A stretch of 64,000 bases of DNA from Bin80 sp965220365 (GTDB lineage: Bacteria; Bacteroidota; Rhodothermia; Rhodothermales; Bin80). This document shows positions 8,353 through 17,631 of the stretch, one piece after another. The stretch is taken from contig OZ244823.1 of NCBI GenBank assembly GCA_965220365.1, positions 1,860,001 to 1,924,000 of the forward strand. The letters run 5' to 3'. The position numbers were made by a program, and so were the translations under genes. How positions within the stretch are numbered: the stretch's first letter is position 1; each line of letters starts with the position of its first letter. The notes beneath the pieces are model-generated. The model did no database searches. It was given only the letters and a program-made list of their open reading frames with translations, and was not told the origin of the DNA.

Positions 8353-9759
8353 TTAAAAATACTCCCCAGTTACTACAATAAAGATAAGAACAATGAGCAC
8401 GGCTAGTGGACAAACGACCTTAACCAGGAAGCCGACGAACGCACGCCCAGGCATGGGAAATTTACGATCACCGCCATCTTCAAGAGAAGCCAGGAACTTG
8501 GGAACACCCCATGCCCACGCGACTCCGATACAAATCAGAAACGCTCCGATACTCAGTGAATAATTTCCCCAGATATTATTGTTTAAGGTTAGAAAATCAA
8601 GGTTGAATGGCAGGAGAGAACCTTCGCCTCCACTCAGTGCCGGTGCTGCCCCGAACGCAAGTGCAGAAGGCACAGCCAGAACAAAGCAAAATCCAGAAAC
8701 CACTGCCGCCGCCCGATTCCGTTTCCAGCCCTTTTCGTCTACAAAGTATGCAACAACGACCTCAAGAAGGCTAACGGTCGAAGTTAGTGCAGCAATCGCG
8801 AGTAGTGAGAAAAACGCGACAGCGAAGACAGTTCCGAGGGGCATCTGGTTAAAGATGGTTGGAAGTACCACGAATACGAGGCCCGGACCAGCAAGAGGGT
8901 CTGCGTTTGCAAAGAAGAGGGTTGGAAAAATAATGAGCCCGGCCAGCAGGGCGATCCCGGTGTCGGCCACCGCAATAAAGATGCCTGACTTCCAGAGATT
9001 CTCCCGTTTAGAGACATAGGATCCATAAGTGATCATTGCCCCCATCCCCAGACTTAAGCTGAACAGTGCCTGTCCTAGTGCTCCCATGACCACATTCAGG
9101 CTCAGTTTTGACCAGTCGGGACTGAAGAGATAGACCAGTCCGTCCATGCCTCCCTGGAGGCTAACCGCTCGAGCTGCCATTGCAATCAGCAGCACAAAAA
9201 GAGCCGGCATCAGTAGCGTAGTTGCCCGTTCAATTCCCTTTGAAACGCCTCCTCGTACAACGAACAGGGTCAACAGTAAGAACAATCCGCTCAACAGGAT
9301 AGGCGAGAAAGGATCTGCCACGAAGGAGGTAAAGATTGCTTCGCTGGTTTCTCCATCCTGTGCCTGTGTCAGTGTTCCAGATACAGCCTTGCCAAGATAC
9401 CCTAACGTCCAGCCGGCGATAACGGAGTAAAAGGCAAGGATGCCTGCGCCCGTCAAAACCCCAAGACCTCCCACATAAGGCCATATTTTCCCGGGGATTA
9501 CCGCCTTGAATGCACCGACAGGGTTGCGTCTTGATTCGCGGCCTAGACTGAGCTCGGCCAGTAGCACCGGGAGGCCGATTGCAAGAACAAAAAACAAGTA
9601 GATCAGGACAAATAAGCCTCCGCCCCCCTCTGCTACAGAGTAGGGGAAGCGCCAAATATTACCTAATCCAATCGCACTTCCGGCAGCGGCCAGAATAAAG
9701 CCTACCTGTCCGCTCCATTGTCCTCGACCGTTCGCGCTACCCTGCTGAATTGATGCCAT
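8353..9759 (-). CDS. Neurotransmitter:sodium symporter family transporter
   Basis: 468 residues, almost wholly hydrophobic, with the LeuT-fold signature GSAIGLGNIWRFPY at residues 27-40, where the unwound first helix binds sodium and substrate. About 11-12 membrane helices are expected. Prokaryotic members mostly carry amino acids with sodium; the substrate cannot be read here. The first 15 residues (polar, Gly/Ser/Gln-rich) are cytoplasmic. The gene follows ssb on the minus strand after a 262-base spacer in which I see no gene, and is 55 bases ahead of the CBS-domain gene, so those two may be co-transcribed. Confidence 0.93.
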   Translation of the reverse strand: MASIQQGSANGRGQWSGQVGFILAAAGSAIGLGNIWRFPYSVAEGGGGLFVLIYLFFVLAIGLPVLLAELSLGRESRRNPVGAFKAVIPGKIWPYVGGLGVLTGAGILAFYSVIAGWTLGYLGKAVSGTLTQAQDGETSEAIFTSFVADPFSPILLSGLFLLLTLFVVRGGVSKGIERATTLLMPALFVLLIAMAARAVSLQGGMDGLVYLFSPDWSKLSLNVVMGALGQALFSLSLGMGAMITYGSYVSKRENLWKSGIFIAVADTGIALLAGLIIFPTLFFANADPLAGPGLVFVVLPTIFNQMPLGTVFAVAFFSLLAIAALTSTVSLLEVVVAYFVDEKGWKRNRAAAVVSGFCFVLAVPSALAFGAAPALSGGEGSLLPFNLDFLTLNNNIWGNYSLSIGAFLICIGVAWAWGVPKFLASLEDGGDRKFPMPGRAFVGFLVKVVCPLAVLIVLIFIVVTGEYF

Positions 9760-10021
9760 GATCTCTATTTTTGCTCTGAGTTACGTTTTAACCTTAGTTC
9801 TCACTGAGAATAACGCCTTAAGATAAAGAACTACAGGGATTGCAAGTTACCTTAGGTGTCAATTCAAAAAATTTTGTCAAAAGCAACCCAGTTCGACGAG
9901 AGTGACTAACAACGAGGTCAACATCTACCACAGTGAGGGGAGCAATTGGCCAGTGAATCAACCGTGCACTGATGGATCCAGATTTTTTGTGTGACGCATA
10001 GGGGGTGATCCAGTTGTATTT

Positions 10022-10546
10022 CTAGAAGGGGAGATCATCCTCCGGCACATGGGGTGCAGGCGAACTTTCCACCGTAGTCGGTTCCTGCTGAGTTGATGGC
10101 TGTTGTGGGGCAGGCGCAGGTTGTTGAGCGGGGGGCTGGTAGGTGGCAGGTTGACTCTGCTGAGGCTGCGTATACCCGCCTTGGACTCCCTGATGCGCTT
10201 GATGTCCACTCACGGCATCTAGCACGAATGCATTTTGAGCGTTTATTTCCGTGACCCATTTCCGATTTCCTTCGTGGTCCTCATAAGAGCGGTTTCGAAT
10301 GCTCCCGTCTACAAATATGCGAGAGTTTGCGTGGGCCTGATTTTTGAGCATCTCCGCTTTTCGACCCCAAACAACTACGCTATGCGTGGATTTACTCTCT
10401 GTGGGATTCCCATCCCGATTGAGGTAAGTCTCAATCACTGCAACACGAAACGAACAGATTGCCGTGTTAGCTTGGGTATGACGAAGGACAGGTTCTTCTT
10501 CAATGCGTCCAATAAGGACGACTTTATTTACATTTATATCTTGCAT
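10022..10546 (-). CDS. ssb: Single-stranded DNA-binding protein
   Basis: 174 residues. An OB-fold occupies residues 1-110 (NKVVLIGRIEEEPVLRHT, then VVVWGRKAEMLKN). A Gln/Pro/Ala-rich flexible linker follows, ending in the acidic tip EDDLPF. This tip is the conserved docking site for DNA repair and replication partners. The length is normal for the family. It binds single-stranded DNA as a tetramer during replication, repair and recombination. It is divergent from mazG, with about 110 bases between their starts that must hold both promoters. Confidence 0.97.
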   Translation of the reverse strand: MQDINVNKVVLIGRIEEEPVLRHTQANTAICSFRVAVIETYLNRDGNPTESKSTHSVVVWGRKAEMLKNQAHANSRIFVDGSIRNRSYEDHEGNRKWVTEINAQNAFVLDAVSGHQAHQGVQGGYTQPQQSQPATYQPPAQQPAPAPQQPSTQQEPTTVESSPAPHVPEDDLPF

Positions 10547-10655
10547 GAGTTGCGTTTTAGAATGTAAGGCATTGGTCTACCTCTGAAACGCATCAAACCC
10601 AAAAACGTCCCCACGAGACCAATGCGGACTAAAACATCAATATAGCCCCAGATTA

Positions 10656-11450
10656 ATGCTTCGAAAAATCTATAGTCAGGAATATTCAGAGGTCAATGAC
10701 TCGGCTCCCCAGTGGACCCTCCTAGTCAATGTAGTTCGTCAACTCAGAAAGCTATGTCCGTGGGATCGGAAGCAGACACATGCTTCATTGCGCCATTTGC
10801 TGATTGAAGAGGCGTACGAAATCGTTGAAGCGCTTGATCAGGGGGATATGCAGGAACTCAGTACAGAACTAGGGGATCTGCTACTGCAAATCATTATGCA
10901 CAGCGTCATTGCGGAAGAGGCTGAGCAGTTTGATCTAGCCGATGTGATTGCGGCAACTGTTGACAAGATGGTTCGGCGCCATCCACATGTATTTGGCCAG
11001 GTTCATGTATCGGGGGTTAAAGAAGTACTTCAGAATTGGGAATCCCTCAAGGCAAAAGAGAGAAAGGGACGATCTGTGCTAAGCGGTGTGCCCGCGGGGT
11101 TGCCTGCGCTCCTGTCCGCTTACCGGATGCAGGAAAAAGCTGCAAGTGTTGGGTTTGATTTTCCTAATCAGGAAAGTACCTGGACCAAGGTCGAAGAGGA
11201 AATTCAGGAATTCAAGGCAGCAGGTTCGGGGGATGAACGCGAGAGCGAGTTTGGAGATTTGCTTTTTGCATTGGTCAATTATGCACGGAAAAATCGAATT
11301 AACCCGGAAGACGCACTCAGAACTGCGAATCATCGCTTCCGTGGTCGGTTCGAATACGTAGAAGCAAATGTTCCAGACATGAAGGCGGCGGAGTTAGAAG
11401 AATTGAATCGGCACTGGGAGGCATCAAAATGCCAGAACGAGGGGATGTAA
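10656..11450 (+). CDS. mazG: Nucleoside triphosphate pyrophosphohydrolase MazG
   Basis: 264 residues, the usual length of two-domain MazG. The first domain has CPWDRKQTHASLRHLLIEEA with the metal-binding EExxE-type pattern (EEAYEIVEAL) and ELGDLLLQ; the second repeats the pattern (KVEEEIQEFK, EFGDLLFALVNYARK). It hydrolyses NTPs/dNTPs to the monophosphate and pyrophosphate, cleaning the nucleotide pool. The start at 10656 is the first ATG in frame, with MLRKIYSQ preceding the conserved core. An imperfect inverted repeat spans the stop codon (about 11439-11483), but it lacks a T-run, so I do not call it a terminator. Confidence 0.94.
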   Translation: MLRKIYSQEYSEVNDSAPQWTLLVNVVRQLRKLCPWDRKQTHASLRHLLIEEAYEIVEALDQGDMQELSTELGDLLLQIIMHSVIAEEAEQFDLADVIAATVDKMVRRHPHVFGQVHVSGVKEVLQNWESLKAKERKGRSVLSGVPAGLPALLSAYRMQEKAASVGFDFPNQESTWTKVEEEIQEFKAAGSGDERESEFGDLLFALVNYARKNRINPEDALRTANHRFRGRFEYVEANVPDMKAAELEELNRHWEASKCQNEGM

Positions 11451-11639
11451 TCAGATCATCTCCTTTGATTTTGTCCCCTCAGAAACCAAACCATGTTCGA
11501 CCCGTACGACGGCGCGAATGTGGTGGTATTATGGGTGGGTATGTATTGGGAATAAGTCGGTCATGATTTGGGATCATTTTCCATTTGTTTCTGGTCGTCA
11601 TTCCGAGGAGATTAACCAAAGCAGATACGCATACAATGA

Positions 11640-12365
11640 ATAACGAATCAAGAGGGCGTCCGCGGGAGTTTAGGTCTGGGCTCACCGTGGGAGATTATAT
11701 CGGATGAGTATGATAATCCAGATCGTGTACGGCGGGTCATGTTAACCTGCTCGGATACGTCTTCGCTGGCCTGCCCGAAGTGTAAGGAGGTTTGTCCATT
11801 TTATGATTTGCGCACGGCGCGTTCCTGGCGTCATCTCGATACGTGCACGTATCGTACGGAACTGATCGCCCGAATCCCGCGGGTAAAATGTCCCGCGCAT
11901 GGGGTTCGGACGGTGGAGGTTCCCTGGGCTTCGCCAAGTTCCAGGTTCACCTATGGTTTTGAAGAGATGAGGATTGGCTGGCTTCGTGAGGCGAGTGTAT
12001 CGGCGGTGTCTCGCCAGCTTGGGGTGGGCTGGAAAGCGGTCTCACGGGTCATGGAGCATGCGGTAGAACGTGGACTTCAGCGCAGACAAACGGAGTGGGC
12101 CCGCAAGGGCTGGGAAAAGTGGCTCTCCTGGGCCATGCGCTGCCGCTTGGAGCCGGTGAAGGAAGCCGCCAAAACCATTAAAAAACATCTGTGGGGAATC
12201 ATCAATGCGATTCTTCTCAAGGTTAGTAATGGCCCGGCCGAAAGCATCAACAGCCGCATAAAAACCGTCAAAGTACGCTCCCGTGGATTCCGAAATAATG
12301 AACGATTTGCAACCGCCATTTACTTCCATCTCGGAGGTCTTGACCTCTCCCCCAGAACGCAGTGA
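11640..12365 (+). pseudogene. ISL3-family transposase relic with internal deletion
   Basis: From just after the TGA at 11637 a frame without a proper start codon encodes an ISL3 N-terminus (GLGSPWEIISDEYDNP). Then come the zinc-finger region (CPKCKEVCPFYD, SWRHLDTC, IPRVKCPAHGVRTVEVPW) and the HTH region (SAVSRQLGVGWKAV). The frame jumps directly to the extreme C-terminus (SRLxP-like CRLEPVKEAAKTIKKHL, GPAESINSRIK, FHLGGLDLSP). About 200 central residues, including the first two catalytic aspartates, are missing, so the protein cannot transpose. The element's right end may be 12398, where the complement reads GGTTCTTGTGCC, resembling the ends of the ISL3 copies at 33.8 and 36.0 kb. I could not find the left end. 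Confidence 0.85.
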
Positions 12366-12606
12366 AAATCATGTTTTCACAAAATTGGCACAAGAACCAA
12401 ATTTTTTTAAGAGAGAATTTTACATTCTTTAATCTTATCCTTATATTATTATTATACTGTTGTGCTCATCGTGGGTGGTATGCGGGGCGTGATTTGCCGT
12501 CTGAGAGCATTCTCTTTCACAGGAGAAGGGTTTTCTTTCGGCAACTCGTCCCCTTGCTCGGGGCGTGGGTAGGTTTACACTTAACTTAGAAATAAATTCC
12601 GAACAA

Positions 12607-15507
12607 ATGAAACAACTTGCTATTTCCGTTTTACTGGCACTTGGAATACTCATTGTCCCCATTGTGGCGGCTCAGGTCACTGTAACGGGCACGGTAATGG
12701 ATGCTGCAACGAGTCAGCCGTTTCCAGGTGTACAAGTGATTATCAAAGGTACCCTAGATGGTACGGTCACCGATTCCGAAGGCATGTATTCAATCTCAGA
12801 TGTTGCTGTTGGAAGCACATTGGAATTCCGCTTCGTAGGATATAGGACTCAGGAGGTACTCGTCTCAGAGGATGTGAATGAGATCAACATCCAACTGAGT
12901 GCAAGTATCTTGGAGATTGACGAGCTTGTCGTCGTAGGGTCACGACGTTTGCCACGGCTTGTGAAGGATTCCGCCGTTCCGGTTGATGTATTTGGTCCCA
13001 GGGATCTGGCTTCCCAGACCAGCTCGGATATTGATGAGATTCTCCGTACACAGATTCCTTCTTACAATGTTCAGCGCCATGGAATTGATGATGAGGCTAC
13101 ACTAGTGCGACCCATCACCCTTCGTGGCCTTTCGCCAGATAATGTCGTGGTGTTGGTCAATGGTAAGCGACGTCATCGTTCGGCGTCAATGGCCCTTCTT
13201 GGTAGTTCTTTGAATACGGGTTCGCAGGGGGCAGACATCAACATGATTCCGAGCATTGCACTGAAGCAGGTTGAAGTACTCCGGGACGGGGCTGCAGCTC
13301 AGTATGGTGCAGATGCCGTAGCTGGTGTATTCAATATGCAGCTTCGTGATAATAATCAGGGGGTCCATGTCCGGCTGCAAGGTGGGATGTATTCTGGAGG
13401 TGATGATTTGGTGCCGAATGGAATTAATGCATCGAATGGTTTATTAAGTAAGCACGATTATTCTGCTTCTGGAAGGAATTTCCTCGCAGCCGCGAACGTA
13501 GGACTTCCCCTTACAGACCGTGGCTTTTTGAATCTCAGCCTTGAATACCGTGATGCAGATCCTACGATTCGAAGTGGACTTCGGCGGGATGAAAGTGCGC
13601 TGATCCAAAGGGGATACCCGGTCAACAATCCGGCTCAGGTTTGGGGGAGTCCAGATGTCAGTAATTCGTTCGTTGGTTTTGTGAACGCGGGTATTGATGT
13701 TGGCAATAATGCTCATATCTACGCATTCGGTGGCTACGGCAATCGGGAATCCGAGGGTGGATTCTATTTTCGTTCTCCCGGAACGAGCAGCGCCAGAGCG
13801 GCTGTGTTCAGATCCGGTTCAGTTAGAGCCGTTGCGGATTTGAATGAAAGCGACAACATTGTCTGTAGCGAATTAGTCCCAAGCCTAGATGCAGATTTTG
13901 CGGCAGTGAATGCGTTTATTTCACAGTACAAGGGCCAGTGCTTTCTCTTCAATGAATTGTTTCCGGGTGGTTTTACACCACGCTTTGGAGCCAATATTTA
14001 CGATTTGAGCGTAACCACGGGTATTCGTGGCGGAGCGGATGATGGCCTTCGCTGGGATCTGAGTTTCTCCATGGGAAACAGTGATATTGACTACTTCATT
14101 TACAACACGGTCAATGCTTCCTTGGGACCGGACACCCCTACTTCCTTCAAGCCTCGTGGGTACGAGCAGCAGGAGTTTACGATTTCCGCTTCTGGCTCCT
14201 ATCCCATTGGAGTGAGTGCTTTTGCCACCCCTTTGAATATTGCATTCGGGTTAGAGTGGCACACCGAAGAGTTCACCACTGAAGGCGGTGACCCTGATTC
14301 ATGGGCCAATGGTAAGTATGGCTCCCAGGGGTTCAGTGTTGGTTCCAATGGCTATCAAGGATTGAATCCAAAATTTGCAGGTTCATGGGATCGTCCCAAT
14401 GTCGCTCTCTATCTCGACTTGGAGACGGATGTAACTTCTCGCTTGACCTTGGGTGTTGCGTCTCGCTACGAGAATTATTACAATGACTTCGGGTCAACGC
14501 TGACCGGTAAGGTCGCGGCATTATATCGTGCGACTGGGGGACTTCGTTTCCGTGGCACGGTCTCCACCGGTTTCCGGGCTCCCACACCTGGTCAGGCGAA
14601 TCTCTGGGCATTACAGACCGCACTTTCCGGTGAAGGCGATCAGCTCGTGGAAACAGGGCAGCTTCCGCCAACTCACCCCATTTCCGCTGCCCTCGGCGGC
14701 CAAGAACTCACCGAAGAAACGGCGTTCAGCTTGACGTTGGGAACGATCATTGATCTCTCGTCCAATTTGACACTGACCCTTGATTATTTTGATATTTCAC
14801 TTCAGGATCGGATCTCACTCACTGGGAATATTGCGATTACTGAGGAAATTCGAGATATTATTGTTCAGCAAGCACTCTTGGGAGGCGCCTCAACGACTCT
14901 TCGCGAAATAAAATTCTTCTCCAACGACTTTGATACGCGTACACGTGGGATTGACCTCCTTTTGGCGTATGACAGAGAGAGTGATGCAGGGAACGCAACC
15001 CAGGCTTCTCTTGCATGGAACTGGACGGCCACCACCTTGGAAGACTTCTCACAGCCTCGGGATATCAGCACTTTTCTCGGACAGTCGTTGAGTACTCCGT
15101 TTACGCTGAGCCTGTTGACTCCTCGTCGCCAACTCGAAACTGAAGATCTGAACCCTAAACATCGAATTGTGCTGATGGGACGCCATATCCGCGGTGCGGT
15201 CAGTGGAATGGTTCGACTCAATTACTATGATGGTTGGTTCGCCTGCCGTAATAACAGCAACTCATGTGTGAATAGTACCGGGAGCCTGCTGGATGAGTTT
15301 GATTCAGCTGTGATTTTTGATGCTGAAGTTGGGTATCGTTTCCTTGAAGATTATCGCGTATCCATAGGAATCGATAATGTATTTGATACGTATCCAGACT
15401 CCCATCAAGACGAAACCGGTAGTCAGGGTAACATTCGTCCAGAAAGTACCCCTTGGGACTATAATGGGCGTGCATATGTGCTTCGACTGGTCGCAGATCT
15501 ATTTTAG
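12607..15507 (+). CDS. TonB-dependent outer-membrane receptor
   Basis: 966 residues from the ATG at 12607, which opens a signal peptide (MKQLAISVLLALGI to VAAQ). The frame extends upstream to 12565, but that part is not signal-like. A CarboxypepD_reg-like beta-sandwich follows (residues ~23-110, GTVMDAATSQPFPGVQV). Next are a plug domain (~125-250, with ITLRGLSPDNVVVLVNGKR and EVLRDGAAAQYGADAVAGV) and a 22-strand barrel ending in an aromatic residue (VADLF). It imports a ligand through the outer membrane using TonB energy. The ligand is unknown; there is no SusD partner beside it, so a polysaccharide Sus system is unlikely. It is followed by a good terminator, so the transcript is probably monocistronic. 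Confidence 0.93.
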   Translation: MKQLAISVLLALGILIVPIVAAQVTVTGTVMDAATSQPFPGVQVIIKGTLDGTVTDSEGMYSISDVAVGSTLEFRFVGYRTQEVLVSEDVNEINIQLSASILEIDELVVVGSRRLPRLVKDSAVPVDVFGPRDLASQTSSDIDEILRTQIPSYNVQRHGIDDEATLVRPITLRGLSPDNVVVLVNGKRRHRSASMALLGSSLNTGSQGADINMIPSIALKQVEVLRDGAAAQYGADAVAGVFNMQLRDNNQGVHVRLQGGMYSGGDDLVPNGINASNGLLSKHDYSASGRNFLAAANVGLPLTDRGFLNLSLEYRDADPTIRSGLRRDESALIQRGYPVNNPAQVWGSPDVSNSFVGFVNAGIDVGNNAHIYAFGGYGNRESEGGFYFRSPGTSSARAAVFRSGSVRAVADLNESDNIVCSELVPSLDADFAAVNAFISQYKGQCFLFNELFPGGFTPRFGANIYDLSVTTGIRGGADDGLRWDLSFSMGNSDIDYFIYNTVNASLGPDTPTSFKPRGYEQQEFTISASGSYPIGVSAFATPLNIAFGLEWHTEEFTTEGGDPDSWANGKYGSQGFSVGSNGYQGLNPKFAGSWDRPNVALYLDLETDVTSRLTLGVASRYENYYNDFGSTLTGKVAALYRATGGLRFRGTVSTGFRAPTPGQANLWALQTALSGEGDQLVETGQLPPTHPISAALGGQELTEETAFSLTLGTIIDLSSNLTLTLDYFDISLQDRISLTGNIAITEEIRDIIVQQALLGGASTTLREIKFFSNDFDTRTRGIDLLLAYDRESDAGNATQASLAWNWTATTLEDFSQPRDISTFLGQSLSTPFTLSLLTPRRQLETEDLNPKHRIVLMGRHIRGAVSGMVRLNYYDGWFACRNNSNSCVNSTGSLLDEFDSAVIFDAEVGYRFLEDYRVSIGIDNVFDTYPDSHQDETGSQGNIRPESTPWDYNGRAYVLRLVADLF

Positions 15508-15530
15508 GTCTTTATAATTCTTGCACAAAG

Positions 15531-15564
15531 AGCCTCGGGGGAAAAACCTCCGGGGCTTTTTTGT
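15531..15564 (+). terminator. Rho-independent terminator after TonB-dependent receptor
   Basis: A GC-rich hairpin (AGCCTCGGGGG, loop of A residues, CCTCCGGGGCT, pairing with two G-U wobbles) is followed directly by a run of T residues. It sits 24 bases after the receptor stop codon and reads in its direction. Confidence 0.85.
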
Positions 15565-15872
15565 TTTATTGACGCATCCAAATAGTACGGGTCCTGTCTG
15601 TCCCCTGAAGATCATTTGGTAGGGAGTGAGATTTTAAACGGCTTCTGGGCGGTGAATAGTTTGGAACCCTTGCCCCCAAAGCATGCTACAATTGCATGAT
15701 TCGGATGATAATAAAATCAATTCATCCTGCACATATTATTAGAGCGTCATCGACAGGGTTCTGGAGATTGAAAATTGCGACTCTCCAAAATCATGTGTTC
15801 TGTGATAAATCGGTCGATTTTCGCTCCAACAAGGAGCATCACAATAGCAGATCGGCAAGACCGTGAACAGTC
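15565..15872. other. Intergenic region upstream of the ECF sigma gene
   Basis: No open frame with protein-like features is seen. The region probably holds the promoter of the sigma/FecR/receptor block, but I cannot point to a convincing promoter sequence. Confidence 0.4.
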
Positions 15873-16427
15873 TTGTGCGAATCGGATACGGTAGATCAAA
15901 TGGCCTTAGGTAATTTTGATCCAGGACTTGTGCAATGTGCACAAAAAGGGGATGAATATTCCAGAAATTTGCTTTTGCGGCGACTGTCTAAAGTCTTTGA
16001 AAGGTATTTCAAGACTAAAATTGGGAATCAGGCAGTCGTAGATGATCTGACACAGTGTGCGCTGCTACGGGTTCATTCGGGTTTGACTGCATTAAAGCAG
16101 CCGGATAAACTCAAAGCATTTGCGATGAAGGCTGCCCTGTTTGAATTACATGATTATTACCGAGGACGGCATTCTCCCAAGGAGAAAACCTATGAGCCGC
16201 AAATGCTCCCTGAGGGACGAGATTCGCCTGATGAATGGTTCGGGAGCAAGTTTGATGTAGAGCGTGCTCTTGGAACGCTCACTCCGCGTGCCAGACGTAT
16301 CCTGGAACTCCGCGAGCATGGATATAAATACAAGGAGATTGCCGAGATCTTGGATACGACCGAGACTGCCGTCAAAATGCAAGTGAAACGCGCGTTTGAA
16401 AAAATGAGATCGATATTCGCGGATTAG
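15873..16427 (+). CDS. ECF-type RNA polymerase sigma factor
   Basis: 184 residues from 15873, or 175 from an alternative ATG at 15900 (MALGNFDP) that better matches the usual sigma N-terminus. Region 2 is seen around VVDDLTQCALLRVHSGL. The C-terminal region 4 helix-turn-helix is clear (RARRILELREHGYKYKEIAEILDT, then AVKMQVKRAFEKMRSIF). The next gene is a FecR-type anti-sigma regulator 55 bases on, followed by an STN-domain receptor. By the FecI/FecR/FecA precedent this sigma factor should be activated by ligand binding at the receptor and drive the transport genes. Confidence 0.92.
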   Translation: MCESDTVDQMALGNFDPGLVQCAQKGDEYSRNLLLRRLSKVFERYFKTKIGNQAVVDDLTQCALLRVHSGLTALKQPDKLKAFAMKAALFELHDYYRGRHSPKEKTYEPQMLPEGRDSPDEWFGSKFDVERALGTLTPRARRILELREHGYKYKEIAEILDTTETAVKMQVKRAFEKMRSIFAD

Positions 16428-16482
16428 CTGTTACCTTTTGTATTCTTTCAGCGTCTCTTAGTAGACGGGCTTTTATTCTAGG

Positions 16483-17583
16483 ATGAACCAATCCGAGATA
16501 CTAAAAAAAGTGCTTTGCGAAGAGGCACTCACCGCCGAAGAGAAGCAGGCGCACATTGAAAATCTGAAAGCTGATTCAGATTTGGCGCGTTCTCTTGCAG
16601 GCTGGCAACGATTCCGGGCGTATTTGCAAGACCGGATCCCCAGCTCTCGTGATTTTGTACTCTACTCGTTGATTTTTGGAGGGCATGCGGAAGATTTAAG
16701 TGAGGAGGAAGCTGCTGAGGTGAGTAAAAAATGGGGCAGCCTCGATTCAGTCATTGAGTCACACCCAGGGTTTTCTGAAGTGTCCATTCAAATCAAACAG
16801 GATCGGCAGGATTTTCTCAGGAGCTGGGAGTTAGAGGATGAACGGTCAGCGGTCAGGGTACTTCCTTTACGGACATTTCGAATGGCTGCTGCCATTGCCA
16901 TTCTGGTGGTATCTGTGATTGCTATTTTTCTGCTTCTATACCAAAGAGACGTTGCATTCCAGGTAGCGATTGCAGATCCAGGTGAATATGAACGTGTTCT
17001 TCTCCCCGATGGCTCTGTTGTACACCTCAATGGACCTGCAACCCTTCGGTTTGATGAACAGAATTTTTCGCGCTCTGTAGAGTTGGCGGGGATAGCGTTT
17101 TTTGATATTGCACACCAGCCGAATCAATTCTCCGTGCAAACGGAGGAGGCGGTAGCCAGAGTGCTCGGCACACGCTTCGGTGTACGCTCTATGAACGGGC
17201 TTACCCAAGTTATTTTAGAGAGTGGTCGGCTAGAGGTTGCCTCAAAGGCACAATATCCCCAGAGCGCTCTGCTCGTTCCCGGGCAAATGACAAGCGTAGC
17301 GCAGGGATCTGCTGCACCAACACCACCGGTGGAAGTAAATATAGAAGATCAATTGGGGTGGACAGGTTTTGTTTTTTTTCGAGAAACTTCATTGAGGAAG
17401 GCAGCCGTACTGCTTTCTTCAAGTCGGAATATTCGAGTTGACGTTGATCCATCCCTGATAAACGAGAGGGTAACCGGCGTCTTCGCTCCAGACGTTACGG
17501 CTGAAGAAATTCTGGATGCACTTGCACTCACACTGAACGCTGAAGTACTTAGAGAAGGGGAAACCTATCGCATTGTTCCCTAA
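16483..17583 (+). CDS. FecR-family anti-sigma/transmembrane regulator
   Basis: 366 residues. A cytoplasmic N-terminal part (~1-125) is expected to hold the ECF sigma factor. A single membrane helix follows (about residues 130-152, MAAAIAILVVSVIAIFLLL), then a periplasmic FecR domain (VLLPDGSVVHLNGPATLRF, ELAGIAFFDIAH, VLGTRFGVRS). The C-terminal DUF4974 domain (WTGFVFFRETSLRKAAVLL) ends just before the stop. It relays receptor state to the sigma factor. It lies between the sigma gene and the receptor gene, 48 bases ahead of the latter. Confidence 0.93.
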   Translation: MNQSEILKKVLCEEALTAEEKQAHIENLKADSDLARSLAGWQRFRAYLQDRIPSSRDFVLYSLIFGGHAEDLSEEEAAEVSKKWGSLDSVIESHPGFSEVSIQIKQDRQDFLRSWELEDERSAVRVLPLRTFRMAAAIAILVVSVIAIFLLLYQRDVAFQVAIADPGEYERVLLPDGSVVHLNGPATLRFDEQNFSRSVELAGIAFFDIAHQPNQFSVQTEEAVARVLGTRFGVRSMNGLTQVILESGRLEVASKAQYPQSALLVPGQMTSVAQGSAAPTPPVEVNIEDQLGWTGFVFFRETSLRKAAVLLSSSRNIRVDVDPSLINERVTGVFAPDVTAEEILDALALTLNAEVLREGETYRIVP

Positions 17584-17631
17584 AAGGCGGTTTGGAACAC
17601 AGATGGCAATGATGTGTAACGCGCACACTAA

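Noticed and set aside
11439..11483. Terminator after mazG
   Set aside because: There is an inverted repeat (GAGGGGA ... TCCCCTC with an inner AATCA/TGATT), but it covers the stop codon region, has a large loop and no T-run follows.
12607..15507. SusC of a polysaccharide-utilisation locus
   Set aside because: There is no SusD-like lipoprotein beside any of the three receptors, and the DUF4249 partner of the second marks a FecA-type system.
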